Origin: Candidatus Chloroploca mongolica | Lineage (GTDB): Bacteria; Chloroflexota; Chloroflexia; Chloroflexales; Chloroflexaceae | Assembly (NCBI RefSeq): GCF_004762035.2 | Contig: NZ_SIJK02000036.1 | Coordinates: 1 to 54,395, forward strand | Length of the DNA stretch: 54,395 bases | Direction: 5' to 3' | Part shown: positions 27,080 to 38,395 of the stretch, in pieces | How the letters are laid out: each line of letters starts with the position of its first letter | Numbering within the stretch: position 1 is the stretch's first letter | Translations under genes and position numbers: made by a program | The notes under the pieces: generated by a model | Database searches by the model: none | Told to the model about the DNA's origin: nothing | The model's input: the letters and a program-made list of their open reading frames with translations, nothing else

Positions 27080-28717
27080 ATGACGACCCTGGATACCGAT
27101 ACGCTGGAGATGGTACTGACGACTCTGCGTGATTATGCCGACCGGCAACTGAAATCCGAGTTTCTGAGGGAGTTGGACGAACGCGACGAGTTTCCGCACG
27201 AGGTGCTGAAGGATCTCTACGACCCTGAGAAATTTGGCCTGCACCTTATTTTCATCCCCGAGGAGTTCGGAGGACTCGGTGGGGGTGCCTACGATATTTA
27301 CCGCGTTTCCGAGCAGATGGCGCGCATCGACCTTGGGGTCGCGACGGGGGTACTGGCAACATTTCTTGGCACTGACCCGATCGTAGTGGGTGGCACCGAC
27401 GAGCAGAAGGCGCTCTGGATGGGGCGCATTGCCGACGAGGGCTTGCTGGTGGCCTATGGGGCGACTGAGCCGCAGGCAGGCAGTGATCTTGGCAGCCTAA
27501 CAACCCGGGCAACGCCAGTGTATGAAGATGGGCAACTCACTGGCTACCAGATCTCGGGGCGCAAGCAGTGGATCTCGAATGGTGGGGTGGCAACGCTCTA
27601 TACGATTCTTGCCAATACCGAGGGCGGGCCAACCTGGTTTGTCGTCGAGCGGGGTGCGCCTGGCTTTAGCTGGGGCAAGCCCGAAGATAAGCACGGTATT
27701 CGGGCCTCGAATACGGCAGCGCTCTTCCTTGATGAGGTCTTTGTGCCGGTCGAAAACCTAGTCGGCGGCGTCGAAGGGCAGGGGCTTGCGCAGGCGCAAG
27801 CGGTCTTTGGCTATACCCGGCTGATGGTCGCGGCCTTTGGGTTAGGTGGAGGCTGGAGCGCACTTGAGCGGGCGATTCAGTATGGGCAGACGCGCATTCA
27901 AGGTGGGGCACTGCTTTCGACGAAACAGGCCTACACCCACAAACTGCTGGTACCGAACGCGGTACGCCTGGAAGCCGCACGTGCGTATATCGAGTGGGTT
28001 GCGGAAAATATTGATGCGGGCGACCCTGGGCAGCAGACCGAGGGAGCAGTAGCCAAGTATTTTGCCACCGAGAGCGGCAATAAGGCGGCTGAAGATGCGA
28101 TCCAGGCCCACGGCGGCTATGGGTATACCAAAGAGTATATGGTCGAGAAGATCAAACGCGACGTGCGCATTACCTGTATCTACGAGGGTACCTCGGAGAT
28201 TATGGAGTGGACAATTGCGCGTGATCGGTGGCAGTTGCATCTGAAGACCCGTGGGGCCTACTACAACGATTGGGCAGCGAAACTCGATCAACTGGCCCGT
28301 ACCAACCCCGACACCGGGGCCGCCACAACCGCGCTGGCGTTGCGCGCACTGGCGGTGGTACTTGAACGCTGCCGGCTTGATCGGTTGACCCGCAATCAGC
28401 ATATTCTCTTCCGGCTTGGTGAGTTGATTGCGTGGGCGGAAACGGCCGCGATCTTTAGCGAGCGTGCCGCCAATAACCCAAGCAAGGCCGTGCCCTTTAG
28501 CCCCGAAACCCTGCGAATCATGGCGCGCATTCACGCCCGTGAAGCGGCCCTCAAGATCGCAACCGATGGGCTCCGCTGGTGCATCAGTGCAGGCCAGACC
28601 GACCCCAACCTGGCGGGGAGCCTCGGGCTACCGGCGATTTATCAGGCTCAGGCTGGGCAAATTGAAGATATGAACATCGTTGCCGAGCGGCTCAATGCCG
28701 CGTTCCCGGCAGAGTAG
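27080..28717 (+). CDS. Long acyl-CoA dehydrogenase, first gene of the synthase operon
   Basis: 545 residues, about 150 longer at the C terminus than ordinary acyl-CoA dehydrogenases. Seen: [16 protein letters not shown], flavin-contact [16 protein letters not shown] and [17 protein letters not shown], a conserved [16 protein letters not shown], and the catalytic Glu in [16 protein letters not shown]. The C-terminal extension is helical ([20 protein letters not shown]). It lies 39 nt upstream of the megasynthase in the same direction. The synthase has no enoylreductase domain, so this enzyme could work in trans on enoyl intermediates or oxidise the primer or product; either role is inference. 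The start follows GGAGG; a frame 30 nt longer has no ribosome site. Confidence 0.9.
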   Translation: MTTLDTDTLEMVLTTLRDYADRQLKSEFLRELDERDEFPHEVLKDLYDPEKFGLHLIFIPEEFGGLGGGAYDIYRVSEQMARIDLGVATGVLATFLGTDPIVVGGTDEQKALWMGRIADEGLLVAYGATEPQAGSDLGSLTTRATPVYEDGQLTGYQISGRKQWISNGGVATLYTILANTEGGPTWFVVERGAPGFSWGKPEDKHGIRASNTAALFLDEVFVPVENLVGGVEGQGLAQAQAVFGYTRLMVAAFGLGGGWSALERAIQYGQTRIQGGALLSTKQAYTHKLLVPNAVRLEAARAYIEWVAENIDAGDPGQQTEGAVAKYFATESGNKAAEDAIQAHGGYGYTKEYMVEKIKRDVRITCIYEGTSEIMEWTIARDRWQLHLKTRGAYYNDWAAKLDQLARTNPDTGAATTALALRALAVVLERCRLDRLTRNQHILFRLGELIAWAETAAIFSERAANNPSKAVPFSPETLRIMARIHAREAALKIATDGLRWCISAGQTDPNLAGSLGLPAIYQAQAGQIEDMNIVAERLNAAFPAE

Positions 28718-28756
28718 TTTCCCCCTGCGTGGGGGCGCTCCGGAGGAGCTATTTCC

Positions 28757-31700
28757 ATGGACACTTCGGCCTCGTGCGCCATCGCCATCGTAGGCGTTGG
28801 CGCGATGTTGCCTGATGCGCCTAATGCACGAGCATTCTGGCAGAATATTCTTTCCAGGCGCTACAGTATCAGCGAGACACCGGCTAATCGCTGGAGCCTG
28901 GCTGATTATTACGATCCTGATCCTGCGGCCCCCGACAAGACCTATACCAAGATTGGTGGGTGGGTACGGGATTTTCAGTTTGATTGGCAGCGTTTTCGCG
29001 TTCCGCCCCGCGTGGCGAATGCGATGGACGAGGGTCAGCAGTGGGCGGTCACGGTTGCCGCCGAGGTACTGGCTGATTATGGCTTTCCTGATCGTGCGCT
29101 CAATACTGACAATACCGGGGTTATCCTCGGCACGGCGATGGGCGGTGAGTTGCACTATCTGACCAATCAGCGCATCGTGGCCCCCGATTTTGCCAACTAT
29201 CTCGCAAGTACCGATGCCTTCAAGTCGCTTCCCACTGAGGTGCAGGCGGCGATGCTGGCACAGTTTTATGCTGAAGTGGGGCGAAAGTTGCCCGCGATCA
29301 GCGAAGACTCGATGCCGGGCGAGTTGCCGAATATCGTTGCCGGACGGGTAGCGAATGTGCTTAACCTGCGGGGACCCAACTTTATCACCGATGCAGCATG
29401 TGCTTCGACCTTTGCCGCCGTCGCGTCTGCGGTCGAGATGTTGAGTGAAGGCCATGTTGATGCGGTGATCACCGGTGGTGTCGACCGCAACATGGGCATT
29501 TCAACCTACGTGAAGTTCTGCAAGATCGGGGCGCTTTCAGCAACTGGGACACGGCCATTTGGCGATGGGGCCGATGGTTTTGTGATGGGTGAAGGCGCTG
29601 CGGCCTTCTTGCTCAAACGCCTGGCGGATGCGGAACGCGATGGCGATACGATCTACGCCGTGATCCGTGGGGTCGGGGCTTCGTCGGATGGCAAAGGCAA
29701 GGGCATTACGGCACCCAATCCGATCGGGCAGATCTACGCGATCGAGCGTGCGTGGAAACACGCCGGGCTCGATCCTGCGACCTGTACGCTGCTTGAAGCA
29801 CATGGCACGAGTACGCGGGTTGGCGATGTCGTGGAAGTCGAAAGCCTCAGCAAAGTCTTTGCGGGCGCGGAACGAGGGCGCATCGGCCTCGGGTCGGCCA
29901 AGAGCAATATTGGCCATCTCAAGGCCGGGGCCGGAGCCGCCGGGTTGCTCAAGGCGGCCTTCGCGGTTCACGAGAAGATCTTGCCGCCGACGCTCAATGC
30001 GGCACCGTCGAACCCGAGTGTGGATTTCACGGCAACGCCGTTTAGTCTACTTCACGAGGGACGTGAGTGGGAACGGCCAGCGGCCTTCCCTCGCCGCGCT
30101 GGGGTAAGTGCCTATGGATTTGGGGGCACCAATTTTCACCTGGTGCTTGAAGAATATGTGCCCGGGATGATCACCACTGGCCCACGCCGCTATCAGAGTG
30201 CTGCGGTTCCTGGTGATGCCGGAGGCGGAGAGGCGAAGAGTGTGAGCAAACATTATGCTGCCCCCGCTCAAGTGGATCAGAAGCCACCGTTGCGGGGCAT
30301 GCTGGCCCTTGGCGCAGCGACAAGCGCTGATCTGGCAGCGCGGATCACGGCGACCCTTGAGCGCGTAAAGGGCGGTTGGACACCGCCGCTTGCTGCGCCG
30401 GAGCGGGCCGAACTCCGTCAACCCGAGCGGCTCGTCGTGGATTTTGGCGAGGCAAGTGACCTAGCCGAGAAACTGGGCAAGGCAGCGCGGGCAGCGGGGT
30501 TGAATAATCCGGCTGCATGGCGACCCCTTGCCGCCCAGGGCATCTTCCGGGGCAGTGGCACAGCTTCCGGGAAGGTGGCCTTCCTCTTCCCCGGCCAGGG
30601 TAGCCAGTACCTCAATATGGGGCGTGAGTTGGCCCAGCAGTCAGCCGCTGTTGCCGCCGTCTTTGCCGAGGCCGATGCGGTGATGACACCGATCCTTGGG
30701 CAACCGTTGACGAGCTATCTCTTTGTGGATAGCAACGATCCGGCGGTGATCAAGCAGGCCGAGCGGGCACTGATGCAGACGGCGATTACCCAGCCGGCGA
30801 TGCTGACGCTCGATATCGCGCTGCTCACGCTGCTCTCGGAGTATGGCGTTCGTCCCGATATGGTGATGGGCCATTCGCTTGGGGAGTATGGAGCACTGGT
30901 GGCGGCGGGCATCATGCCCTTTGCTCAGGCGCTCGAGGCGGCAGCCGCCCGTGGAGCCGAGATGACCAGGGTGAGCGTGGAAGATAATGGCTGGATGGCC
31001 GCCGTCATGGCCCCGCTTGAGGTGATCGAGAGCACGCTCAAAGAGGTTGATGGCTATGTGGTTGCAGCCAACCTCAATAGCTACAGCCAGGCCGTGATCG
31101 GTGGCGCAAGCCGGGCCGTCGAGCAAGCGATCGACCTCTTTGTTAGTCGTGGCTTCCAGGCCCAGCGCATCCCGGTGAGCCATGCCTTCCATACGAGCAT
31201 TGTCGCCCCGGCGTCGGGGCCGTTGCGCAAGGTGCTCGACCGCTTGCACATCCGTGAGCCCGAACTGCCGCTGGTTGCCAATGTGACCGGCGAACTCTAT
31301 CCGACGACGGTTGAGGGCATCAAGGATATTCTGGAGCGCCAGATTGCCTCGCCGGTGCAGTGGGTCAAGGGACTCGAGACGCTCTATCGCGAGGGATGCC
31401 GGATCTTTATCGAATGCGGCCCCAAGAAGGCGTTGAAGGGCTTTGTTGATGATGTGCTTGGTGACAAAGGCGATGCTGTTGCGCTCTTTACCAACCATCC
31501 CAAAACGGGTGAAATTGCCAGCTTTAACCAGGCGCTCTGCGGGCTCTATGCGGCAGGCCTGGATGCAGCCGAGCCGGTCGCAGTCGCGGCGCCTCGACAG
31601 GTCGCCGCAGCCTATGCCCACGAGACGCCGGTGGTAACCCATCGTCTGACGACAAATGTTGCGCATTTGCCCGCGCTTGAGGCCGAAATGGGGCAGGCGA

Positions 31701-34700
31701 GCCCGGTTGAGGATACCCGCGAGATGAGCCAGGGTGACTATCACGGAGCGCAGCACGGCAACGGGAACGGGCACGGGCTCGAAGCCTTGAGTGCCCTGTT
31801 GACACAGGCGCTTCGGCAAGGGGGCGCAAGCCCGGCAGGTCAACCGGCAGCCTATGACCGGAACGTGCCGCCAACCGGCTCGATTGTGATTAGCGGCACC
31901 GGCCTTGGCTTGCCGGGGGCCGAGAAGAGCTTGATGGCGCTCGATAACGCCGAGCGCATCCTGCGTGGCGAGCAACTGATTGATCTGATCCCCGAGCGCT
32001 TCCGTCGGTTGATGGTCAAGAAGCATGTGACTCGTGTGGTCAAAGGCGAAGACGGCGGTGGCAGTTTCCAGGAAATTGATCACGCCGACGATGTCATCCG
32101 GCTCGCGGGGCGTGCAGGGAGCTTTGACCTCACGGCGGAATACGGCGTCTCAGCCAATCTCGTGGAGGCGCTGGACATCACCAGCCAGTTGGCGATGGCG
32201 GCAGGGCTTGATGCGCTGCGTGAGGCCGGCCTTCCGCTGGTACAGACCTACAAAAAGACGAGCAAGGGCACCTTCTTGCCCGAGCGCTGGATGCTGCCCG
32301 AGGCGTTGCGTGACGAGACTGGCGTTATCTTTGCAAGCGCCTTCCCTGGCTATGACCAGTTGAGTGGCGAATTGCAGCGCTACTACGAGCACGAGGGGCG
32401 ACTAGCCCTGTTGCAAGAACTGGAAGCACTGCGCAACGAGACGAGCGACGAGGCAACGCTGGTGCGCCTGACCAGGCGGATCAACGAGGTGCGCGACGAG
32501 ATCGAACGCAAGCCGTACACGTTTGACCGGCGCTTCATCTTCCGCATCCTGGCGATGGGTCACAGCCAGTTGGCCGAGTATATCGGCGCACGCGGGCCAA
32601 ATACGCATGTCAACGCGGCATGTGCCTCGACCGCACAGGCTGTTGCGATTGCCGAAGACTGGATCCGCAGTGGGCGCTGTCGGCGCGTGCTGGTGGTGGG
32701 CGGCGACGATGTCACAAGCGAGCATATGCTCGAATGGGTTGGCGCAGGCTTCCTCGCAACAGGGGCAGCGGCAACTGATGATGCTGTCGAAGAGGCTGCG
32801 TTGCCGTTTGATCGGCGTCGGCATGGCACGTTGCTCGGCATGGGCGCGTGTGCCTTGCTGGTCGAGAGCGAGGATGCCGTCCGCGAGCGTGGCATGCGCG
32901 GCATTGTCGAGGTGCTCTCGAGTGAGACGAATAACAGCGCCTTCCACGGAACGCGCCTGGATGTGCAACACATCAGCCAGATTGTTGACAATCTGGTGCG
33001 GGCCGCCGAGCAGCGCTTTGGGTTGGATCGGCGCACCATGGCCGCACAGACAGTCTTTATCTCGCACGAGACCTTTACGCCGGCCCGGGGCGGCAGTGCT
33101 TCCGCCGAAATCGCCGCCTTGCGGCACACCTTTGGGCCAGCGGCGAGCGACATTGTCATCGCCAACACCAAAGGCTTCACCGGTCACCCGATGGGGGTGG
33201 GCATCGAAGATGTGATCGCAGTCAAGATCCTGGAGCATGGCATTGTGCCGCCGGTACCCAACTACCGCGAGCCCGACCCCGAACTCGGCCAGTTGAACCT
33301 GAGCCGCGGCGGACGTTACCCGGTGCGCTATGCGATCCACCTGGCGGCAGGCTTTGGCTCGCAGATCGCGCTGACCTTGCTGCGACGCATTCCAGGGTCA
33401 ATCGAGCGCATTGATCAGCGCCAGCGCTATGATTACTGGCTGGCGCAGGTGAGTGGCTATGACCGGGCCGAGACCGAGGTGGTGAAACGTGTCTTGCGGA
33501 TCAAGGCCCAGGGTGCGCCAAAGCGCGTACCCATGCCAAGTGACTGGGTTCCTGGCACCGGGCCGGTGCAGCGGGCGGCGTTTGCGCCTGATGTAGCCGG
33601 ACATCACCTGGCGGTTACGCCAGCAAGCAATGGGCGTTCGAGTGCGCCAGCAGTGGTGAGTCGACCAGCAACCCCGGCTCCGGTCGCACCAGTGCCCGTC
33701 CCGGTTGCAGCCAAGCCAGTGGAAGCGGTAGCACCCGCACCAGTTGCGCACAAACCGGTTGTTGCGCCACCCCCGGTTGCCCCAGCACCGGCGGCACCAG
33801 TCGCGCCAGTGGCTCCAGCACCGGTGGCACCAGTCGCACCAGTGGCTCCAGCACCGGTGAGCGATCCGGTCGCCGAGACGGTGCTGGCCCTTGTCGCCGA
33901 CAAGACCGGCTACCCGAGCGAGATGCTCGATCTCGACCTCGACCTTGAGGCCGACCTGGGCGTCGACACGGTCAAGCAGGCCGAGACCTTTGCGGCGGTG
34001 CGCGAGGCTTTCAACATCCCCCGCATCGAGAACTTGAAGCTGCGCGACTACCCGACGATGCGGCACGTGATTGGCTTTGTGCGTACACAGCGGCCTGATC
34101 TCGCCGCACCAACCGCCGCTGCACCCGTCGCCGCAGCACCACAATCGGTCGTCGTCAGTGCGCCAGCAACCGTGAGCGATCCCGTGGCCGAGACGGTACT
34201 TGCGCTGGTCGCCGAAAAGACCGGCTACCCGAGCGAGATGCTCGATCTCGACCTCGACCTCGAGGCCGACCTGGGCGTCGACACGGTCAAGCAGGCCGAA
34301 ACCTTTGCGGCGGTGCGCGAAGCCTTCAACATCCCCCGCATCGAAGACCTGAAGTTGCGCGACTACCCGACGATGCGGCACGTCATCGGCTTTGTGCGCA
34401 CGCAGCGGCCCGATCTCGCCGCGCCGGTGGCAACACCGGTGGCAGCACCGGTCGCCGTAGCGCCCCAACCGGTCGCCGTCAGTGCGCCAGCCGTCGTGAG
34501 CGATCCCGTGGCTGACACGGTGCTCAATCTGGTCGCCGATAAGACCGGCTACCCGATTGAGATGCTTGATCTCGACCTCGACCTCGAGGCCGACCTGGGC
34601 GTCGACACGGTCAAGCAGGCCGAAACTTTTGCGGCGGTACGCGAAGCCTTCAACATTCCCCGCATCGAAGACCTGAAGCTGCGCGATTACCCGACGATGC

Positions 34701-37700
34701 GACACGTCATCGGCTTTGTGCGGACACAGCGGCCCGATCTCGCCGCGCCGGTGGCAACACCGGTGGCAGCGCCCGTCGCCGCAGCGCCCCAACCGGTCGC
34801 CGTCAGTGCGCCAGCAAGCGTGAGCGATCCCGTCGCTGACACGGTGCTCAATCTGGTCGCCGATAAGACTGGCTACCCGATTGAGATGCTTGATCTTGAC
34901 CTCGACCTTGAGGCCGACCTGGGCGTCGACACGGTCAAGCAGGCCGAAACCTTTGCGGCGGTGCGCGAAGCCTTCAACATCCCCCGCATCGAAGACCTGA
35001 AGCTGCGCGAATACCCGACGATGCGGCATGTGATCGGCTTTGTGCGGACACAGCGGCCCGATCTCGCCGCGCCAGTGGCAGCACTGACAGCGGTGGCCCC
35101 GACACCGGCGGCAGCAGTCGCACCTGCGGCGCCACCGGTGAGTCAGCCATCTCTCGATCCAATCACCGAGACGGTTCTTGGTCTGGTTGCAGAGAAAACC
35201 GGCTACCCGACCGAAATGCTCGATCTTGATCTCGATCTCGAGGCCGACCTGGGCGTAGACACGGTCAAGCAGGCCGAAACCTTTGCGGCGGTACGCGAAG
35301 CCTTCAACATTCCCCGCATCGAAGACCTGAAGCTGCGCGACTATCCGACGCTGCGTGATGTGATTGGCTTTGTGCATACACAGCGCCCCGATCTGGCGGC
35401 AGCAGCAGCGGCAACCGTGGCAACACCGGTCGCCCCGGCTGCGCAACTAGCAGTGGCAGGGCTCACACCAGTAAGCGATCAAGTCACGACAACGGTGCTC
35501 AACCTGGTCGCCGACAAGACCGGCTACCCGATTGAAATGCTCGATCTCGACCTCGACCTCGAGGCCGACCTGGGCGTAGACACGGTCAAGCAGGCCGAAA
35601 CCTTTGCGGCGGTACGCGAGGCCTTCAACATCCCCCGCATCGAAGACCTGAAGCTGCGCGACTATCCGACGCTGCGTGATGTCATCGGCTTTGTGTATAC
35701 GCAGCGCCCCGAAACCAGAAATGGCACAGCCGTGGTAAGCGAAGGTCTAGACACGATGACAACGGCTGCGTCAACTCAGACGACCACAGCGGCGCCTGCG
35801 GGGGCCTACAACCTGAGCGAAGCGAACCGAGCGCCGCGGCGCGTCGCCACGCCAGTGCTCCGGCCACCACTGGATCTCTGCAAAGCGACGAACGTCGAGC
35901 TTGGTGAAGGCACACGGGTCATGGTGATGCTTGATCGGAGTGGCATCGGCAAAGCGCTGGTAACACGGCTTGAAAAGCGGGGTGTAACCGTGCTGCCGAT
36001 CGAGGCACCACCGGAAGAGGGTGCCATTGTCGCGATGATCCAGGGCATGCTTGCCGAAGGGCCGGTTGACGGCATCTACTGGCTACCGGCCCTTGAGGTC
36101 GAGCCAGACCTGGAAGAACTTGACCTAGCAGAGTGGTACGAACTGAATCGTGTGCGGGTCAAGAATCTGCATCTGGCGACGCACACGCTCGTCGGGGCGC
36201 AACCCGAGCGCATTCCTTTCCTCGTGGTGGGAACGCGGATGGGCGGGCGGCATGGCTACGACGACGACGGGGCGGCGGCACCACTTGGCGGTGCGGTGAC
36301 AGGGTTTGCCAAAGCCTACAAACGCGAATACCCGTCGGTACTCGTCAAAGCGGTTGACTTCGAGACCGGGCGCAAGAGTGTCGAACCAGCCGAGAGCCTG
36401 ATCGCCGAAACACTGAGCGATCCAGGCATCGTTGAAGTCGGCTACTGTGACGGGCTACGGCTCAGCGTAAGCCTGGAAGAGCGCCACGCCTACAATGGCA
36501 ACTCGGGGATGGTCTTGACGCCCGAGACGGTCTATCTGGTGACGGGGGCAGCGGGGGGCATCACGAGTGCGATCATTGGCGACCTGGCGGCAGCCGGGAT
36601 GGGCGGGACGTTCTACCTGCTCGATCTAACGCCAGAGCCTGATCCTGCGGACGAGCATATCCGGCTCTTCCGGCAAGACCGGGCCGCGCTGAAGGCGGCG
36701 CTGATCGCGGAAGCCCAGGCACGCGGCGAGCGGCCAACGCCAGTGCAGATTGACCGGGGCATCATGGCGGTGGAACGCTCTGAGGCAGCGTTGCGGGTGA
36801 TCGAAGTGATCGAAGCAGCGGGCGGCACAGCCAACTACTACAGCCTCGACCTGCGTGATGCAGCAACGGTTGCCGGGGTTATTGACACCATTCGCGAACG
36901 CGAGGGCCGCATTGACGTGCTGCTGCACGCAGGCGGCATCGAAATCAGTCGAGCGTTGAGTGAAAAAGCGCACGACGAATTCAGCCGGGTCTTTGACATC
37001 AAGGCTGATGGCTTCTTCAACATGCTGCGGGCGGCCAAGGGTCTGCCGATTGGCGCAACCGTCGCCTTCAGTTCCGTGGCCGGGCGGTTTGGCAACAGTG
37101 GTCAGACCGACTACAGCGCCGCCAACGACCTGCTCTGCAAAATCAGCAGCAGCATGCGGCGCTGGCGCCCCGACACACGCGCCATCGTAATTGACTGGAC
37201 AGCCTGGGGCGGGATCGGGATGGCGACCCGTGGGTCGATTCCACGGATTATGGAGATGGCGGGGATTGATATGCTCCCCCCCGAGGTTGGTATCCCAACG
37301 ATCAGGCGCGAATTGACGGCGGGCGACACCCGCGACGAAATCGTCGTCGGGCTGCGCCTGGGTGTACTCACCGAAGAGTTTGACCCGACAGGCGGGCTCG
37401 ACCCGGCGAAAGTCGCGACAACGCTGGCTGCGCGTGAGCGGCCATACCTGATGGTCGGCACAGTCGAAGCGGCCAGGCTGTATGGTGGCATCATTGCAGA
37501 GACCTCACTTGACCCGCACGAGCAACCGTTTCTGTACGATCATCAGATCGAAGGGACACCGGTGTTGCCGGGGGTGATGGGCACCGAAGGCTTTGCGGAG
37601 GTAGCGGGGTTGTTTGCCCCTGGCTTCCGTCTGGCACGAATCGAGCATGAACGGCTCGATAGCCCGGTCAAATTCCATCGCAGCCAGCCACGCACGCTGA

Positions 37701-38326
37701 CGCTGCGGGCGGTCATTCGGCCTACCGAAGGTGGTGATCTGCTGGCCCAGACCACGTTGAGCTCCACGTTCCAACCAGTGGTAGCCCCGGGGCAGACCCC
37801 ACCGCCGGCGCAAGAGACGGTACACTTCCGGGCCGAGGTTCGCCTCACCCGTGGGGAGTTGATCCCGGCGCAAACCGAACGACCGATTGCGGACGAGCAT
37901 GCCCGGGTGATCGAGCGAAGTGAGATCTACAAAGTCTACTTCCACGGCCCGGCGTATCAGGTGCTTGAGAAGGTTATGCTGAGCGACGAGATGGCGATTG
38001 GCATGCTGGCGGGCGATCTGCCACCCGATAGCACTCCCGCCAACGCCGAGCACATGGTTGACCCACGTTTGCTGGAGTTGTGCTTCCAGACGGCGGGCGT
38101 GTGGGAGATCGTCCAGACCGAGGCAATGGCATTGCCATCCTCACTCGACACGCTTGAGGTCTATCGGCATCTGGAAGAGGCTGGCGACGCGCAGATCTAC
38201 GCCATCGTCACCCCGGTCGAGAACGGCACGAGCTTTGACGCCCGGGTTGTTGACGACCTGGGGAACGTCTATCTTGATCTGCACGGCTATCGGACAGCAC
38301 GCTTGCCGGGGACGGCGCACCTGTAG
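28757..38326 (+). CDS. Iterative type I synthase KS-AT-KS-ACP(x6)-KR-DH (secondary-lipid/polyketide type)
   Basis: 3189 residues. KS1 (about 3-465) is complete: Cys215 in DAACAST, His349 in EAHGTST, His387 in SNIGHLK. AT (about 604-900): Ser707 in GHSLGEY; VSHAFH (His809/812) is the malonyl-type motif. KS2 (about 1042-1546) is divergent but has Cys1289 (NAACAST), His1437 ([12 protein letters not shown]) and His1477 (FTGHPMG), so it is not a Cys-less chain-length factor. A Pro/Ala linker leads to six carrier domains (about 1703-2318) with Thr at the phosphopantetheine position. KR (about 2370-2905): VTGAAGGI, Ser2773 and Tyr2786 (TDYSAAND). DH (about 2905-3185): His2929 in [12 protein letters not shown]; the usual Asp position is Glu3107 ([10 protein letters not shown]). 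No methyltransferase, enoylreductase or thioesterase. It resembles PfaA/HglE-type lipid synthases in outline; the product is unknown. RBS GGAGGAG. Confidence 0.93.
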   Translation: MDTSASCAIAIVGVGAMLPDAPNARAFWQNILSRRYSISETPANRWSLADYYDPDPAAPDKTYTKIGGWVRDFQFDWQRFRVPPRVANAMDEGQQWAVTVAAEVLADYGFPDRALNTDNTGVILGTAMGGELHYLTNQRIVAPDFANYLASTDAFKSLPTEVQAAMLAQFYAEVGRKLPAISEDSMPGELPNIVAGRVANVLNLRGPNFITDAACASTFAAVASAVEMLSEGHVDAVITGGVDRNMGISTYVKFCKIGALSATGTRPFGDGADGFVMGEGAAAFLLKRLADAERDGDTIYAVIRGVGASSDGKGKGITAPNPIGQIYAIERAWKHAGLDPATCTLLEAHGTSTRVGDVVEVESLSKVFAGAERGRIGLGSAKSNIGHLKAGAGAAGLLKAAFAVHEKILPPTLNAAPSNPSVDFTATPFSLLHEGREWERPAAFPRRAGVSAYGFGGTNFHLVLEEYVPGMITTGPRRYQSAAVPGDAGGGEAKSVSKHYAAPAQVDQKPPLRGMLALGAATSADLAARITATLERVKGGWTPPLAAPERAELRQPERLVVDFGEASDLAEKLGKAARAAGLNNPAAWRPLAAQGIFRGSGTASGKVAFLFPGQGSQYLNMGRELAQQSAAVAAVFAEADAVMTPILGQPLTSYLFVDSNDPAVIKQAERALMQTAITQPAMLTLDIALLTLLSEYGVRPDMVMGHSLGEYGALVAAGIMPFAQALEAAAARGAEMTRVSVEDNGWMAAVMAPLEVIESTLKEVDGYVVAANLNSYSQAVIGGASRAVEQAIDLFVSRGFQAQRIPVSHAFHTSIVAPASGPLRKVLDRLHIREPELPLVANVTGELYPTTVEGIKDILERQIASPVQWVKGLETLYREGCRIFIECGPKKALKGFVDDVLGDKGDAVALFTNHPKTGEIASFNQALCGLYAAGLDAAEPVAVAAPRQVAAAYAHETPVVTHRLTTNVAHLPALEAEMGQASPVEDTREMSQGDYHGAQHGNGNGHGLEALSALLTQALRQGGASPAGQPAAYDRNVPPTGSIVISGTGLGLPGAEKSLMALDNAERILRGEQLIDLIPERFRRLMVKKHVTRVVKGEDGGGSFQEIDHADDVIRLAGRAGSFDLTAEYGVSANLVEALDITSQLAMAAGLDALREAGLPLVQTYKKTSKGTFLPERWMLPEALRDETGVIFASAFPGYDQLSGELQRYYEHEGRLALLQELEALRNETSDEATLVRLTRRINEVRDEIERKPYTFDRRFIFRILAMGHSQLAEYIGARGPNTHVNAACASTAQAVAIAEDWIRSGRCRRVLVVGGDDVTSEHMLEWVGAGFLATGAAATDDAVEEAALPFDRRRHGTLLGMGACALLVESEDAVRERGMRGIVEVLSSETNNSAFHGTRLDVQHISQIVDNLVRAAEQRFGLDRRTMAAQTVFISHETFTPARGGSASAEIAALRHTFGPAASDIVIANTKGFTGHPMGVGIEDVIAVKILEHGIVPPVPNYREPDPELGQLNLSRGGRYPVRYAIHLAAGFGSQIALTLLRRIPGSIERIDQRQRYDYWLAQVSGYDRAETEVVKRVLRIKAQGAPKRVPMPSDWVPGTGPVQRAAFAPDVAGHHLAVTPASNGRSSAPAVVSRPATPAPVAPVPVPVAAKPVEAVAPAPVAHKPVVAPPPVAPAPAAPVAPVAPAPVAPVAPVAPAPVSDPVAETVLALVADKTGYPSEMLDLDLDLEADLGVDTVKQAETFAAVREAFNIPRIENLKLRDYPTMRHVIGFVRTQRPDLAAPTAAAPVAAAPQSVVVSAPATVSDPVAETVLALVAEKTGYPSEMLDLDLDLEADLGVDTVKQAETFAAVREAFNIPRIEDLKLRDYPTMRHVIGFVRTQRPDLAAPVATPVAAPVAVAPQPVAVSAPAVVSDPVADTVLNLVADKTGYPIEMLDLDLDLEADLGVDTVKQAETFAAVREAFNIPRIEDLKLRDYPTMRHVIGFVRTQRPDLAAPVATPVAAPVAAAPQPVAVSAPASVSDPVADTVLNLVADKTGYPIEMLDLDLDLEADLGVDTVKQAETFAAVREAFNIPRIEDLKLREYPTMRHVIGFVRTQRPDLAAPVAALTAVAPTPAAAVAPAAPPVSQPSLDPITETVLGLVAEKTGYPTEMLDLDLDLEADLGVDTVKQAETFAAVREAFNIPRIEDLKLRDYPTLRDVIGFVHTQRPDLAAAAAATVATPVAPAAQLAVAGLTPVSDQVTTTVLNLVADKTGYPIEMLDLDLDLEADLGVDTVKQAETFAAVREAFNIPRIEDLKLRDYPTLRDVIGFVYTQRPETRNGTAVVSEGLDTMTTAASTQTTTAAPAGAYNLSEANRAPRRVATPVLRPPLDLCKATNVELGEGTRVMVMLDRSGIGKALVTRLEKRGVTVLPIEAPPEEGAIVAMIQGMLAEGPVDGIYWLPALEVEPDLEELDLAEWYELNRVRVKNLHLATHTLVGAQPERIPFLVVGTRMGGRHGYDDDGAAAPLGGAVTGFAKAYKREYPSVLVKAVDFETGRKSVEPAESLIAETLSDPGIVEVGYCDGLRLSVSLEERHAYNGNSGMVLTPETVYLVTGAAGGITSAIIGDLAAAGMGGTFYLLDLTPEPDPADEHIRLFRQDRAALKAALIAEAQARGERPTPVQIDRGIMAVERSEAALRVIEVIEAAGGTANYYSLDLRDAATVAGVIDTIREREGRIDVLLHAGGIEISRALSEKAHDEFSRVFDIKADGFFNMLRAAKGLPIGATVAFSSVAGRFGNSGQTDYSAANDLLCKISSSMRRWRPDTRAIVIDWTAWGGIGMATRGSIPRIMEMAGIDMLPPEVGIPTIRRELTAGDTRDEIVVGLRLGVLTEEFDPTGGLDPAKVATTLAARERPYLMVGTVEAARLYGGIIAETSLDPHEQPFLYDHQIEGTPVLPGVMGTEGFAEVAGLFAPGFRLARIEHERLDSPVKFHRSQPRTLTLRAVIRPTEGGDLLAQTTLSSTFQPVVAPGQTPPPAQETVHFRAEVRLTRGELIPAQTERPIADEHARVIERSEIYKVYFHGPAYQVLEKVMLSDEMAIGMLAGDLPPDSTPANAEHMVDPRLLELCFQTAGVWEIVQTEAMALPSSLDTLEVYRHLEEAGDAQIYAIVTPVENGTSFDARVVDDLGNVYLDLHGYRTARLPGTAHL
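33863..35713 (+). repeat. Six tandem ACP repeats inside the synthase gene
   Basis: Six units with spacings of 105-110 codons. The candidate attachment residues are Thr1738, 1843, 1951, 2059, 2169 and 2276, all encoded ACG in GVDTVKQAE. The units are almost identical at DNA level through the [19 protein letters not shown] to KLRDYP core, while the Pro/Ala/Val linkers vary. Units 1-4 share TMRHVIGFV and units 5-6 share TLRDVIGFV, pointing to at least two rounds of duplication. Linkers after units 2 and 3 are also duplicated. Confidence 0.95.
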
Positions 38327-38335
38327 GAAAGAATA

Positions 38336-38372
38336 GCGTTGGGCAAGCAGGATCCTCCTGCCTGCCCAACGC
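38336..38372 (+). terminator. Hairpin between the synthase and the PPTase gene
   Basis: GCGTTGGGCAAGCAGGA, loop TCC, TCCTGCCTGCCCAACGC: a 17-bp stem with one mismatch, 9 nt after the synthase stop, with no T-run. It may lower readthrough into the downstream genes or stabilise the 3' end of the long message. Confidence 0.5.
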
Positions 38373-38395
38373 CCAACCAGGCGCATAGGAAAGAC

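Noticed and set aside
33398-35446. Long antisense open frame (682 codons) opposite the ACP array
   Set aside because: Its repeats are the mirror of the ACP repeats and its Cys/His/Arg-rich composition is that of a GC-rich shadow frame.
28757-38326. Second KS as an inactive chain-length factor
   Set aside because: KS2 retains the active-site Cys in NAACAST and two downstream His, unlike Cys-less chain-length factors.
28757-38326. Naming the synthase as a polyunsaturated fatty acid (Pfa) or heterocyst-glycolipid (Hgl) synthase
   Set aside because: No PfaB/PfaC/PfaD-type partners are present and the domain order differs; the product cannot be named from sequence.
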